Positions 21,261 through 32,443 of a stretch of 64,000 nucleotides of DNA are shown here, in pieces. Under the pieces are notes generated by a model. The model made no database searches, was not told the origin of the DNA, and saw nothing but the letters and a program-made list of their open reading frames with translations. Origin of the DNA: Arsenophonus sp052174495 (lineage in GTDB: Bacteria > Pseudomonadota > Gammaproteobacteria > Enterobacterales > Enterobacteriaceae); assembly GCA_052174495.1 (NCBI GenBank), contig JBQMRR010000007.1:62001-126000 (forward strand), written 5' to 3'. Numbering within the stretch: position 1 is the stretch's first letter; each line of letters begins with the position of its first letter. Both the position numbers and the translations under genes were made by a program.

Positions 21261-22480
21261 GTCTAGGCGTTTGTGCTCAAAACTCCGAATAATCGTGATT
21301 AGATGTAGATAATACTTGCGTATTATCTTTCTAGATTAGCTGATTTACGCTTTGTAATCGAATTATTCTGAGCTATATCTGACTAAATTCCTAGAATTAA
21401 CATATCGCAGAGTTTAAGAGAGCGCTTAGTTAATAAACATCTCTGAAGCAAACATAGTTGCGCTGTTTATAGCATAAGTCTGTTATTTTCAATAAAATAT
21501 TACCCGAATTATGTAAGAAAAGATATACCTAAATCAGGTAAACATAAAAGAAAAACTAGAAAAAATATATTAAAACTAAATAAACCATTCCTTTACCCTA
21601 TTCTCATCCAGATGAGAGAATAACCTAAGAACATTTTTGCTAATTTACTTAGAGATGAATTTCAGGTATTCACCAATAAATCAGTTGAAGAACTTCACCG
21701 ATTGGTTAAAGAAAAATCATTAATCTTAACTTGAAGTGGATTAGAAAATTTTTTTAAGCACTAGATCGTGGTGATGATCTTCTCTGACAGAGTTGATTCA
21801 CTTATAATAAACCAATATGGAGAACCCAGTGTGAGGTTAAATAGATTTAAGCGGTCCAGGTAAAAAATTTTTTGTTAAACTGCTAGGGATAAAATCGGAA
21901 ATGATTTTCTTGCGTAAGTTGGATTTCAGATGCTTATTTATAAATTAGTGTTTTTATAGTTCTGCGGAAGTTTTACACAGCCTAAAGTCAATACTTTAAT
22001 ACTGGATTACTCTATTCGTTACTAAAACCAATCTGGATTCCTCTGTGTGGTTTATTCGCGCATAAAGAAATCAATAAATTATTAATAGCAGAATTACAAA
22101 TACCTACTAAGGACTCATAGAGCCGCGCTAGCTCACAATTACTCAATAAATAAAGATCTAAATCTATCGAGATAATTTTTCTAATAAGGAATACGAGATA
22201 ATTAAAATATCTAATTCAGCAAGCGACTGTCTATGAACTTCAACGTAGCAATCACTAACCGCGTGTGTCAAAAACTATAAAATTCATGTCCATCTAAGCT
22301 AGTAAAGTGCATAATTTTTTAGGAAAGGGATGCAATCTTTTACAAGCACGGCGTGTTCAAAAAACTCCTATTACAGAATCTTACTCTACAGAAAAAATTG
22401 TAATAAAAACCGAATGCCCTGCTATTGCTTGATAGAAAAATAATGTAGTTAGAATAAATAAAAGCAGAGGAGGAGAAATA
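21261..22480 (+). other. Unidentified prophage-like fossil DNA upstream of dnaC
   Basis: No open frame. Short peptides such as VFTNKSVEELHRLVKEKS (21,665-21,720) and SDRVDSLIINQYGEPSVRLN (21,785-21,845) are readable on the plus strand, so at least one gene stood here. I do not recognise it. Position before a DnaC-type gene would suit a phage replication-initiator gene. Confidence 0.4.
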
Positions 22481-23110
22481 CTGTAAAGAGAATAAAATTA
22501 AAATGTTTATGGAGTTTGAACCTGCATGAATCCTTTTCCGATATACACCCTGAAAACTTACAAGGCAATGAATTCAAATGTAGTATGTTGCTTAAAATTT
22601 TGCAACGCATATCAACCCATTAGTTTAAACGTTTTAAAGATTGTAGCGGTTTAGTGATGTATAAGTAAGTTACTATAGGAAAAGTTCTCTGATATTGGCT
22701 ATTGCAAAGGACGTTATCAACGCAAAGCAAAGTTATGCGCTATTCATGACAAACTTATAGATTATGAAAGCGTTTAAATCAATGTGAAAAAAAATTCCGA
22801 TCTGTTTTCTCAGAAGTTAAGATTATTAAAAATCATACTCAGCTTAATTTCCTTATCTTCGATGAAGATGGGATTCGGTTCGATAACGAAGAGAAAAATC
22901 TTATATTATTTATAATCATCAATACGCGCTATGAGGCGATGAAACTGACGATTATTATCAATAATCTATTACTGGATGAATCATCCTGATTTATCCTGGA
23001 GAGGTGATTAACTGCATCAACGACGGTGGCGGTTGTGCTCTGGTTATTAGATGTGAGGAAGTTCCGATTACGCATATTTACATGAACTCAGTATGAGCTA
23101 GAATTAATTT
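22480..23110 (+). pseudogene. DnaC-type helicase loader pseudogene (phage replication module)
   Basis: Frameshifted and stop-ridden, but clearly an AAA+ DnaC family protein. Readable in order: KDCSGLVMY, where the Walker A loop should begin, then IAIAKDVINAKQS in an adjacent frame; then LNFLIFDEDGIRFDNEEKN (Walker B, normally LLIIDEIGVQ); then IINTRYEAMKLTIIINNLLL (sensor 1, TIxxSN); then ERLINCINDGGGCALVI (arginine-finger region, normally ERVxDRLxxGGG). The wording is closer to phage DnaC proteins than to chromosomal DnaC. An endolysin pseudogene lies 1.5 kb downstream on the same strand, consistent with a lambdoid-type prophage. Confidence 0.7.
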
Positions 23111-24585
23111 AAATGGTGCTAAAATTCTAATAGTAGTATTTTAGATGATACAGGATAAAATCCTCTTCAGCACTAAACAGACTTACAATAGTGTAAGATA
23201 GAATTTATTAAATTCAAAGCATTAACTAAATGATCGATAAGTAAATAGGCTGGTTAAGAAATATACGAATAAAGGATATTCTGTTGAGAAAACATTTAAT
23301 ACTGACCCTAAACTCTGGTGTATAGCTGTAAAACTTGCACAGAATAAAAAGATGCAAGCAAACACAACACCGGATAATTAAGAAAGTTTCTAAGTTTTCC
23401 TTATACCAAAACTTTACAGTAGTTTGAATATATTTAATCAGTAATACATCCAGATTTATAAAGATAGGTAGTAAAAACCCCTATTCAAGTATTTAAAGAT
23501 TAGATGCTGAATTTAGTTTTAAACTGGACGATATCGCCGATAGAAGCAAGGTGATAGCCAGAATTTTAACTGAAAATCACGATACATTTAATTCTAACTG
23601 TAAAAGTTAAGGTGTAATCTTTTGTAATCTCTTATACAGGAAGATTATCTCTTAAGTGAAAAACTATTGAACAACATAGTATCATAAGCAGAAAAACAAT
23701 TATGATATTACTTGCCTTCTGATAGATATATAAAATGCTTCTATGGAGAATTAAAACATCTAATAAAGTATGTTTTATAACTAAAAATGACGACTGTTAT
23801 TTTTCTACTGAAATAAGAAAAGACGGAAAGACAAGCAACAGTAAAGGAAGCGTATTTTTCATTTTAACTATTTTCTTTCTATTGTACTTTGCATTGTTTT
23901 AATGTTTTACTATTAATGATAAATATCATTATCCAGTTTAATGTATTATTCATCATTTCAAAATATCATGGATAAATATTTTTCAATAAAGTTAGTAATA
24001 AACAAATAATTATTGAACTCTATTTTTGCAAGCGTTAATCATTGTTGGGTATATAATGCGTATTGCTTAATATCTTAGTAAGGCTGCAAAGAAATTCAAA
24101 CATATGACAGAAATTGCCTTCTAAGGCTTCCATCCAGTATGATCATTAAATTTTTTATGATGAAATATCAGTGCTATTAAATCTTAATCTTCCAGATAAA
24201 AGAAAACAAAATATTGATAACTATAGAAATGTGTGTTTGACGCATTAACTAAGACAAATATTTAGAATAATGATTTACAAGTAGGAGTGATTAGATTGAA
24301 GAAATTGATGAAACAGCGATATCAAGGGCGATAAGTGCGTGGTGATTATTAATAAATATTGTTAACCGTTAACATTCTATCAAACTAAATGAATAAGCAA
24401 AGTTATTTATGAATAACATTAAAATATACAACTGGCACTTCTTTGGTTCTAGCGAAACGATGTTCCCTTTGTGGTGCGTGTTATATCTTAGTGAATTAAC
24501 TTTAAATGCAAGCATTATCTTGTTTAATTCTGAACGTTGTTCTAAACTAGTATTACCGCTATAAAGATCGCCGCCATAAAACGAG
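23111..24585. other. Unidentified fossil DNA between dnaC and endolysin pseudogenes
   Basis: AT-rich without open frames. The plus strand reads GYSVEKTFNTDPKLWCIAVK near 23,275 and FKLDDIADRSKVIARILT near 23,525, so phage accessory genes are likely, but none could be named. Confidence 0.35.
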
Positions 24586-24589
24586 AAAT

Positions 24590-25075
24590 AGGTAATGAAT
24601 TTTCAAAAAACACTTTTTTTTACTAACGGAAGAAGATGTATTAGCACTTGCTTCATCTCTTGGTAAAAGTATCACGAAGATAAGTACTAAACCCTATCGT
24701 AATGGCGGCGGGGAATTTAGTATATGATTACTGTCTGTCACGCTCATATCGGCAAAGGGATGATATGCTAGTGGCATTTATAACAAAGAATAATCCAACG
24801 TGTTAATAAAACAAGATTTTCAGGTAGCACTTTTCATAGTTGAACCTTATATCGCTCTTCTGTGCTTACTAATTTTACAGAAAGCTGTTTTAAGTTCATT
24901 TGTTTATAACATCAGTAGTGAGAGATTTGAAAGTTCAATACTACTTAAAAAATTAAAACCCGAAGATATTCAAGGTACTTGTGACCAGATATAACGGTGT
25001 AAATATTATCAAGGAAAGATATCAAACAGGCTTATTAACTGCATGGAACAGAACGAGAGCTTTATTTTAAAGCCA
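24590..25075 (+). pseudogene. Phage endolysin (GH24 lysozyme) pseudogene
   Basis: A decayed sister of the intact endolysin at 60.3-60.8 kb. The plus-strand frames read KPYRNGGGE, then ITVCHAHIGKG (normally LTVCYGHTGK), then QKAVLSSFVYNISSERFESS, then LLKKLKPEDIQGTCDQI, then KYYQGKIS and LINCMEQ (normally RWKYxxGKxSxGLxNRRxxE). Only a 64-codon stretch at 24,800-24,994 is open. It belongs to the same prophage fossil as the dnaC pseudogene. The catalytic Asp position reads Asn here too. Confidence 0.75.
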
Positions 25076-26655
25076 TATTTACTCAGTAAATCAACCTAAT
25101 AAGTCTTTAAGGAAAATTGATTAGTACTGACAAGCCTCAATAAACTATTTTCTTGTGAGGTAAAGATTCATTTTATAAAGAAAGCAAATCAATACTATAT
25201 TAAATATTATTGTACTCCTTCTATTTAAAGACCTGCCATGAGCATATTCTAGATAGTCAAATACATTAATGCTATACGTGTAAAGCTAAAACAAAACCTG
25301 AAGATTTAACGTTCCTGAGTAAACAGGATTGTCAATTTCCCCATAAAACTTTATGGCGAAAATATCAAAAGTGCTCAAAGAGAGATCGGCTAAATTTTAA
25401 CTTATGCATATTTACACTACTAGGAATGGTGGTTAAGCTATCTATTAGATTTATTGATTTTTCAAGAGTGAAAAATGTTTAATGATAATCAGCTATAGTT
25501 ACGAATTACAGGTAAGCGTGTTTGACAGGATAACTGCGTTAGAAGTAAGTTAAGATATTAACTTGCTTGACTTGATTAGCTTAATAGAACTAATATTATT
25601 AATCAGATACAAGATAGAATCGAATTGGATAAAAGTATTATCTCACGGAGAATGATCAAAAAGGTAGTAGTTTGATGATACTACTCAGAAAAGAGAAAAA
25701 ATTAATTAAAAATCTGAATAAATGATGAAAAACTTTATTTAATTCAAGCTGTTTACTTAGGTGATATTTCTCTAATATATGAGGAAAAACCGTATGAAGA
25801 ATTATGTTAAATTTATTGCAAAGCATGGAGTAACTAAACTCTTTAAATAAAGATACGAGCAATCAATGGTTTGAATTAATGCGCATGTAGTGATAGAATA
25901 TTATCGTGGTAATACCGCCAGTGCAAAAGGTAAAATGTTTGTAAATTGTCTACATGTTAACAAAGTCTGGGTTGGAAAGTATCAAACTCAAATCAAAAGA
26001 GAACAAGGATTGCTCGCTCCATGTAGATATTAATTTTATCATGTATGCACTCATTTTGTAGAAACTAACTTGCCTTTAGTAAGAAATTTTTATTAAAAGA
26101 ATATTTTAAAAAAACGAAAGCAATATTTGAGTTAAAAAATTTGAAACCCCAAGTGCCAATAAATCAGATAGCCTTTTTATATAAAAAAACTAGAAAATTT
26201 TTCTTATTATAGTTTTCCTACTCATCTTAATACTAGATGAGTAACCTTATATTGCAATACTGAAAATAATGAAAGATTGCTGTATCGGATATGGAAAAAT
26301 AATAGATTTCGATTTAACAGCTAAATTTAGAAGATAGAAACCATCACGGCATTATATATACACAATACACCAAAAAGTTTTGAACATAATAAGACCTTAT
26401 TTCTTAGATTAAGAACGATGTGGCTGCTAATTGTTCTCGGTTGTAGATTAATAATACCTTATTAGACGATAGCAACCTGGTTGCACAGTCGCTTGCATGG
26501 ATTATGCAGTCAGAACCAGGCTTGCAGATGATATACCGCTCAATAAAATTATTTCATTCTTAAAAAGAGAATTAAAATTACGTAAGAACAGATAAACAGC
26601 TTTCAGGGCTATGAGCAACATGTTGATTGATCTAATTAACAGAAAAATGAGAATT
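25076..26655. other. Unidentified fossil DNA downstream of the endolysin pseudogene
   Basis: Contains plus-strand readable stretches such as MKNYVKFIAKHGVTKLFK (25,795-25,850) and EYYRGNTASAKGKMFVN (25,897-25,947), the second followed by KVWVGKYQTQIKREQGLLAP. These look like real former genes, possibly phage, but I do not recognise them. Confidence 0.4.
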
Positions 26656-26659
26656 AATA

Positions 26660-27621
26660 GTTATGTTGGCAAAAGTTGTTGGTAGAAATCTCCTATATTG
26701 TAAGAAAAAAATTCCCTACAAGAAATTTTCTATAAATAAAAGGAAATAATCATACAGAGATCAAAGAGATTTTTACTCCCTATTAATGTAGGGCTACATC
26801 TTATTAATTATGTTTAGCGATATTATATCAAAATATTGATAATGCTTTGAAGAAACTAATTCTACTTTATCCTACCCATATTATCACAGTGAATATGGGA
26901 TCGCTGGGGAAATTCGTTAGGGTTCAGCAATATCGTTATAAAATCCCTGATTACAGGAAAAGATTTAAGATTTTACTAGAAATCTTTAGTAAAACTATAT
27001 CAGAAGGACAAATGGTTTAGTTATCTGTAATATATCTTAAAATAACTTGACTTGACGAGAGTAAGCAAAACAAATAGGCATTAATTTTAAAACTGCGTTT
27101 AGATAGAGGTCACTGCTTTTTTCTTCAGTGATGGCAGCTAACTTAAATGTATTAAGTAGTATTATTGAAGTTAATGAAATATTTCCCTGAATCCTTTAAA
27201 AGAGAATTGTTATATTCCAGACAGGAAAGCTAGAAAGCGCGAAAGAGAAGAAAATAAAAGGAAAGAACAAGTTCAAGTCTTAATCATTCAAAACTGACAA
27301 GGTCATGTGAGCGACCAGATTCTTGAAGAGTTTAATGCAGAATATGTTAGCCGTTTTTTTTAGTTAATTATTGATAAAGAATCTCCATCTTTTGCTCAAA
27401 GGATGCTAAATGGTGTAAAACCGTTACTGACGATGATAAAATTAAGTCACTATAGCCTAATAAGCTATAGTGACCAGAGAATTGTTAGTAATGAATTCTG
27501 CATTTAAAATGTGAAAATTATATAAGCCAATTAAATATATCTGAGTAGATTCCATGATACGAAATTATTTTTTTATCTAATTATCCTAGTCTGGAAAAGA
27601 TTGTTTAAATCACAACAATTG
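26660..27621 (+). mobile_element. IS1595-family relic, 3' end lost to IS256
   Basis: Begins with a TTATGTTGGCAAAAGTTGTT version of the IS1595 terminal repeat. Translation through stops gives the first catalytic region near 27,160-27,200 (SSIIEVNEIFP), an R.RFLKSLMQNMLAVFF segment, and LSRFHD followed by LVWKRLFKSQQLEL at the end. The right terminal repeat is missing; an IS256 relic starts at 27,622. Confidence 0.7.
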
Positions 27622-28808
27622 GAGTTATTAGTAAATCTAATATATAATAATCAGGTTTCACTCTGATACTTCATAAATCTATTCTCCATCCTTAAATTGA
27701 TGCTTTTCAAAATACAAGTGCTTAGACATCAGCTTCGTGCCTTAAGTATCAGAAAAACCAATTCAATCCTATCATCGTCCTTATGATGTCCACTGCACTG
27801 ATATAGGAAACCGTAGAATCTCAGACATTCTTCTCGCTCTTTCTCCAGCATCTTCATCGCTTCAGAATATGCTAAAAACTTGCAACAAAATATCAAATTT
27901 TATTAGCGGCATCGCTGCTAAATATCCGGGAACATCTTTAGGCATTGCTATTCTAAAATTAAGGGCACAGTTTCTCGTAGAAAGCCTCGAAGATACGATT
28001 AAAAAACGCGCTCACTAGCCACATTAAAAATTTATACGCCCAATTTGTTTTCTATTCTCATAAGCATCTTCAAGCGTAATAATCTTCTCATATCCATACA
28101 TAGTGATGCTGATAATTAGCAGCAGGCAAAAAGCATCATCAGCTTTTGCCTAATAGGAATAAGGTATATGACACCGGCCCAGAAATAAACGTAACGCGTA
28201 TTGCTAAAATCATCCAAACACCATTTGCCTATACTCTTAGGTATTCCTATCTCAGTCTCCTAATCATCTCTCCAATAAGAAGACTATGTATTTTTAAGCA
28301 AGAGAATCGCATCTAGAATTATAAAAATCACCAGTAGATATGGCTCGCAGGTGCAGGTATGATAGCCAAAACTCCTCGTCGCCTTTTATATACTTCAGAT
28401 AAGGAAGTAGAAAGGAGCTATTAAATTATATTCTGTTGCCATCATGATTTCTATACTTTAAGTACTTTAATCTCAACACCGCAATATCAGTCTATATAGT
28501 TTGCTTATGGCACATAGCTATTACGGTTGACGAGCATGTGGTTGGGGTCAAGCCAACAAGGCGCTATTCAGCACGTTGGCGCAGCCATTCCTTATAACTC
28601 ACCCTCAACAGCAGCAGTGCCTATTAATTTCCAATACATTACGAATAAGTTCATGCAAGAAATTACAGGTAATATCTAGTTTATCGAATATTTTAGGGTA
28701 GACATTTCATAATGTATCATTTCTTTATTGTTAAAATCATCAACAAAATTAATTAGTAGAATAAACATCATCTTTTTTAAAAGCTTATATAACAGAAATG
28801 AACATAAT
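27622..28808 (-). mobile_element. IS256-family relic
   Basis: Left end GAGTTATTAGTAAATCTAAT is the cleanest copy of the family terminus. It is followed by ACTCTGATACTTCATAAATC. The right end, on the minus strand, is AAATTATGTTCATTTCTG, about 60 bases before the thiQ stop. Near 1.19 kb, internally deleted, no open frame. Confidence 0.75.
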
Positions 28809-28866
28809 TTTTCCAATTCTAATTACCCGTCAAAGTATGAATTAATACTTAATTTTATAAATAAAA

Positions 28867-29568
28867 TCAGGAATGAAATATACCCAGCAGTATACTTGCT
28901 GGCGTCGAACCATTAATTAACCAATCTAATTGACCGTCATAGGCAATTTTTCCATCTGTAATAACAATAGATCGAGTTGCTATTTGGTTAGTATCTTCTA
29001 AGTTATGAGATACTATCAGTAAGGTTAATTGACGTTCATTACATATTTGTTTAAGTAATATTAACATTTCATTACGTAATGCAGGATCGAGAGCAGAAAA
29101 AGGTTCATCTAATAATAAAATTTGTTTTTGGCGAATTAAGCAACGTGCTAACGCAGTACGTTGGCGCTGTCCGCCTGATATTTGAGCCGGTAAACGAGTT
29201 ATACAATTATTAAGTGAAACTTGTTCTATGATCTTCTTTACTGTGCAATGTTGGAATCTTTTTAAACGTAAATTTGGTGAAATGCCTAAGGCAATATTTT
29301 CCCAAACAGTTAAATGAGAAAAGAGATTATTTTCCTGGAAAAGGAAAGAAACTGGCCGCTTTGCAGGTGATGTATCGGTATGATTTTGCCTATTTAGCCA
29401 AATTTTACCCTTTTTTGGATACTGAAATCCGGCGATTAAATTTAATAGAGTGCTTTTCCCTGCACCACTAGGGCCTAATATAGCCACCCTTTCAGCTTTA
29501 TTTACTTGAAAATTAAACTGCATTATTAGGTTTTCATAACAATAGACAAGTTGATCTAATTTAATCAT
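28867..29568 (-). CDS. thiQ: Thiamine ABC transporter, ATP-binding protein
   Basis: Cytoplasmic ATPase that powers thiamine and thiamine diphosphate import with ThiP and ThiB. The 233 residues match family length. Walker A GPSGAGKST (residues 32-40), Q-loop LFQENNLF, ABC signature ISGGQRQRTALARCL (Leu to Ile at the first position, otherwise canonical), Walker B ILLLDEPFSALDP and the switch His in IVSHNLEDT are all present. Start ATG overlaps the thiP 3' end by 8 bases, so the two are translationally coupled. Last gene of thiB-thiP-thiQ. Confidence 0.97.
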   Translation of the reverse strand: MIKLDQLVYCYENLIMQFNFQVNKAERVAILGPSGAGKSTLLNLIAGFQYPKKGKIWLNRQNHTDTSPAKRPVSFLFQENNLFSHLTVWENIALGISPNLRLKRFQHCTVKKIIEQVSLNNCITRLPAQISGGQRQRTALARCLIRQKQILLLDEPFSALDPALRNEMLILLKQICNERQLTLLIVSHNLEDTNQIATRSIVITDGKIAYDGQLDWLINGSTPASILLGIFHS

Positions 29569-31156
29569 GCTCTTTTCCTGAGAAACATTCTAATAAACTG
29601 AAACAAACTAATAGCATTAATAATGCAGTAACTGCCGCATCATTATTACGGTAAGATCCTAATTGTTGATAGAGATAATAAGGTAAGGTAAGAAAATTCT
29701 CATTACCAAACAGCGCAATAATACTAAAATCACCTATTGAGAGTACGCAGGCAAAAGTGAAGGCTTGTCTTATTGTATGTTTTAAGGCTTTTAATTCAAT
29801 TAAAATTAGTCGATTTATGCCTTTTATTTGTAATGAAATGCATAATAAATTATAGCGTTCAGCTAAGTCATACATCGGATTTTCTAATATTTTTAAGGCA
29901 TAAGGAATAGCCATTAAAGCATTTGTGAAGATAATTAAACTATAATGAGAGTAAGTTAAAATAACGGTATTATTAAGTAATAAAAAGAATCCGGTTGCTA
30001 AAACTATACTTGGTATTGCTAGGATTAATAATCCACTTAATTCAAGAATTCGATGAAGTAGTATTGAGCCATGAAGACGTAATTCACGACTGCCCCAAAG
30101 TAGCATCATAGTGAAAATAACACAAAGTACTCCAGCACTAATAGCAATAAAAATCGAATTAATGCATGCCTGCCATAAGCTTGGCTTTTGTAATGCCTGT
30201 AATAGTGTTACGTTTAAACCATCAATAATAATAGCTAATAAAGGTAGAATCAAGAAAAATAGAGTTATACCAATCAGCAATGTATCCGACCATTTCTGCC
30301 ATTGAGAATCAGCTGGATTTTTCCAGCGTAATTGTTGACTAGTGCCAACGAAAAAGACGATATTTAATTTTTGACTTAATAAGGCTAGCCCTAAACAGCA
30401 AAAAAGTTGAATTAAAGCTAACAAAGCGGCTTTATTGAGATCAAAATCATAACTTAATGATTGATAGATAGCAAGTTCAATGGTGGTTGCAGCAGGCCCG
30501 CCGCCAAGTGTCAGTACGGTAGAAAAACTGCCGAAACAAAGCATAAAAATTAGGACAGATGTTGGTAAAATCTGTCGCCTAAGATAGGGCCATTCAATAA
30601 TCCGAAAATTTTGCCATCGGTTCATGCCTAGTTGCACTGCAAGTTGGCGTTGCTCAACTGCAATACTCTCTAGTGAGAGTAATAGCATCTGGCTAGCTAA
30701 AGGTAAATTAAAAAAGATATGTGCTAATAAAATACCTTTTAGGCCGTAAGGGCTAAATTGGTAATTAATACCTAACCATTGACAAACTTGAGCAATCCAT
30801 CCCATACGACCATAAACGGTTAATAAGCCAAAAATAGAAACTAGTACTGGCAATACTAGTGTCATTGAACATAAACGTAAAAATAGTGTCCGACCTTTAA
30901 AATGCCGCCGAAAAAGAGCTTTAGCTAGAAATATTCCAGGAATAACTGATAATAAAGTTGATAGTAATGCTTGCCAAAATGTAAATCCAATGATATGCCA
31001 TAAATAACTATCATCAATAAATTCTTCCCAACTTATTTTGGAAGCATGTAACCATAAAGTGCTAAAAGTGACTACTGTAATAGTGATTAATAGGCCGGAT
31101 GCGACTATGTTAAGCCAAAGTGAACTGCCTATTGGTGACTGACGGCATTTTGCCAT
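29561..31156 (-). CDS. thiP: Thiamine ABC transporter, permease
   Basis: Inner-membrane permease of the ThiBPQ importer. It is a fused dimer of two binding-protein-dependent transport domains with about 12 hydrophobic segments, and two EAA loops are recognisable (near EQRQLAVQLGMNRWQNFRIIEWP and near AERYNLLCISLQIKGINRLI). Length about 531 residues, as in enterobacteria. I chose the ATG at 31,156 (MAKCRQSP) because enterobacterial ThiP begins MATRRQP; an in-frame ATG at 31,168 would add four residues. The start lies inside the 3' end of thiB. Confidence 0.96.
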   Translation of the reverse strand: MAKCRQSPIGSSLWLNIVASGLLITITVVTFSTLWLHASKISWEEFIDDSYLWHIIGFTFWQALLSTLLSVIPGIFLAKALFRRHFKGRTLFLRLCSMTLVLPVLVSIFGLLTVYGRMGWIAQVCQWLGINYQFSPYGLKGILLAHIFFNLPLASQMLLLSLESIAVEQRQLAVQLGMNRWQNFRIIEWPYLRRQILPTSVLIFMLCFGSFSTVLTLGGGPAATTIELAIYQSLSYDFDLNKAALLALIQLFCCLGLALLSQKLNIVFFVGTSQQLRWKNPADSQWQKWSDTLLIGITLFFLILPLLAIIIDGLNVTLLQALQKPSLWQACINSIFIAISAGVLCVIFTMMLLWGSRELRLHGSILLHRILELSGLLILAIPSIVLATGFFLLLNNTVILTYSHYSLIIFTNALMAIPYALKILENPMYDLAERYNLLCISLQIKGINRLILIELKALKHTIRQAFTFACVLSIGDFSIIALFGNENFLTLPYYLYQQLGSYRNNDAAVTALLMLLVCFSLLECFSGKEHD

Positions 31157-32130
31157 AAATAAATCCATTGATTGCGATGTTGAGTAATATCTTCTGCATT
31201 AAATTGCAATGATTTTTTGGGTACTGGTATTTGTTGATAAACGTCAACTAAGGGAATATCAATGACTGGATACATCCAGTTGGTTGTCGGTAATGTTTTT
31301 TGGAATGTTGGTGAGAGCATAAATTGCATAAATTGTTGAGCTAGTTTAGGTTGTTTACTCGTTGCTAATCTAGCAGCCACTTCAATTTGCAGGTAGTGCC
31401 CCTCACTAAATAGTGCAGCAGCATAATTATTTTTTTTATCATTTAACAGATGATAGCCCGGTGAAGAGCTATAACTTAGAACAAAATCACTTTCACCTTT
31501 TAAGAGTAATCCATATGATTCGCTCCAACCTTTGGTAACAGTTACAGTTTTTTTAGCTATTTTTTGCCAAGCTTGGGTACTGTTTTCCCCATAAATTTTT
31601 TGTATCCAAAGTAATAACCCTAAACCTGGTGTACTGGTACGTGGATCTTGATAAATAATTTTCCATAGTTGGGTGCTATTAATAAGTTCATCAAAACTTT
31701 TAGGTATTTCAGTGGTCCGCGTTTTATTATAAATAAAAGCAAAATAACCATAATCGTAAGGGATAAAAATATTATTATTCCATTTTATAGGTAATTTCAG
31801 TTGACTGGTATCAACTTGACTCTTTATAAATAAGCCCGTTTTTTTTGCCAGATCAATTAAGTTATTATCAAGTCCAAGAACAATATCAGCTGGGCTGTTT
31901 TTTCCTTCCATTCTAAGGCGATTTAATAACGCTACCCCATCATTTAGGCCAATTAACTTTAGTTTACAGTGACATATTTGTTCAAAGGCAGGCTTTATTG
32001 TGGGTCCTGGCCCCCAATCTGCAATAAAGGAATAATAAGTGTAAACAGTTAATATAGGTTTTTCTTGTAGAGCAAAAGCTGAACAACAAATTAAGTTAGC
32101 ACTAATTATTTTTAATAGTAAATTTTTCAA
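31129..32130 (-). CDS. thiB: Thiamine-binding periplasmic protein
   Basis: Substrate-binding protein that captures thiamine and its phosphates in the periplasm and hands them to ThiPQ. The 333 residues include a Sec signal peptide (MKNLLLKIISANLICCSAFA). Conserved blocks include LTVYTYYSFIADWGPGP, LNRLRMEGKNSPADIVLGLD, YQDPRTSTPGLGLLLWIQ, VTVTKGWSESYGL and NWMYPV. First gene of the operon; its 3' end overlaps thiP by 28 bases. A degenerate TPP aptamer lies about 100 bases upstream. Importing thiamine suggests dependence on thiamine from the host or a partner symbiont. Confidence 0.97.
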   Translation of the reverse strand: MKNLLLKIISANLICCSAFALQEKPILTVYTYYSFIADWGPGPTIKPAFEQICHCKLKLIGLNDGVALLNRLRMEGKNSPADIVLGLDNNLIDLAKKTGLFIKSQVDTSQLKLPIKWNNNIFIPYDYGYFAFIYNKTRTTEIPKSFDELINSTQLWKIIYQDPRTSTPGLGLLLWIQKIYGENSTQAWQKIAKKTVTVTKGWSESYGLLLKGESDFVLSYSSSPGYHLLNDKKNNYAAALFSEGHYLQIEVAARLATSKQPKLAQQFMQFMLSPTFQKTLPTTNWMYPVIDIPLVDVYQQIPVPKKSLQFNAEDITQHRNQWIYLWQNAVSHQ

Positions 32131-32227
32131 TACTGAGTTCTCCTATATAATTAAATTAAAATAATGCAGGATATAAGGAGTGGACAGTTAATGAAACTAT
32201 TTATGAATGAATAAACCATTAGGATTG

Positions 32228-32332
32228 CTTAAATTTGTACGACGATGTTAATCAGGATTAAGTTCGACGAGTTTTCTAGCCAGCTATTAACAATATTAAA
32301 CTGATAGCTAGAACCCTACTTATTGAGATGAT
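32228..32332 (-). promoter_or_regulatory. Decayed TPP riboswitch (THI box) in the thiB leader
   Basis: On the minus strand the leader reads TCTCAATAAGTAGGGTTC, a hairpin (CTAGCTATCAG pairing with an AATAGCTGG region), then GGCTAGAAAACTCGTCGAAC, TTAATCCTGATTAAC and ATCGTCGTACAAA. This tracks the canonical order GGGGTGC, P3 stem, GGCTGAGA, CCCGTCGAACCTGATC, CGGATAACGCCGGCGAAGGGA. Key changes: the CTGAGA core has lost a base (CTAGA), ACCTGATC is ACTTAATC, and GCGAAGGGA is GTACAAA. Enterobacterial thiBPQ is normally under such a switch. The aptamer is probably unable to bind TPP. The call rests on alignment from memory. Confidence 0.5.
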
Positions 32333-32443
32333 TTTATTGTAAGATGTTATCTTATAATTGCAAATACTATATTTGATAAAGGATTACTATATAGAGTAAT
32401 ATAAAACAATAAGTTATCTTTTAAATTTTAACGAGGTAGTCAG

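Noticed and set aside
24800..24994. 64-codon open frame as a small gene
   Set aside because: It is the surviving part of an endolysin pseudogene that continues on both sides through stops and frameshifts.
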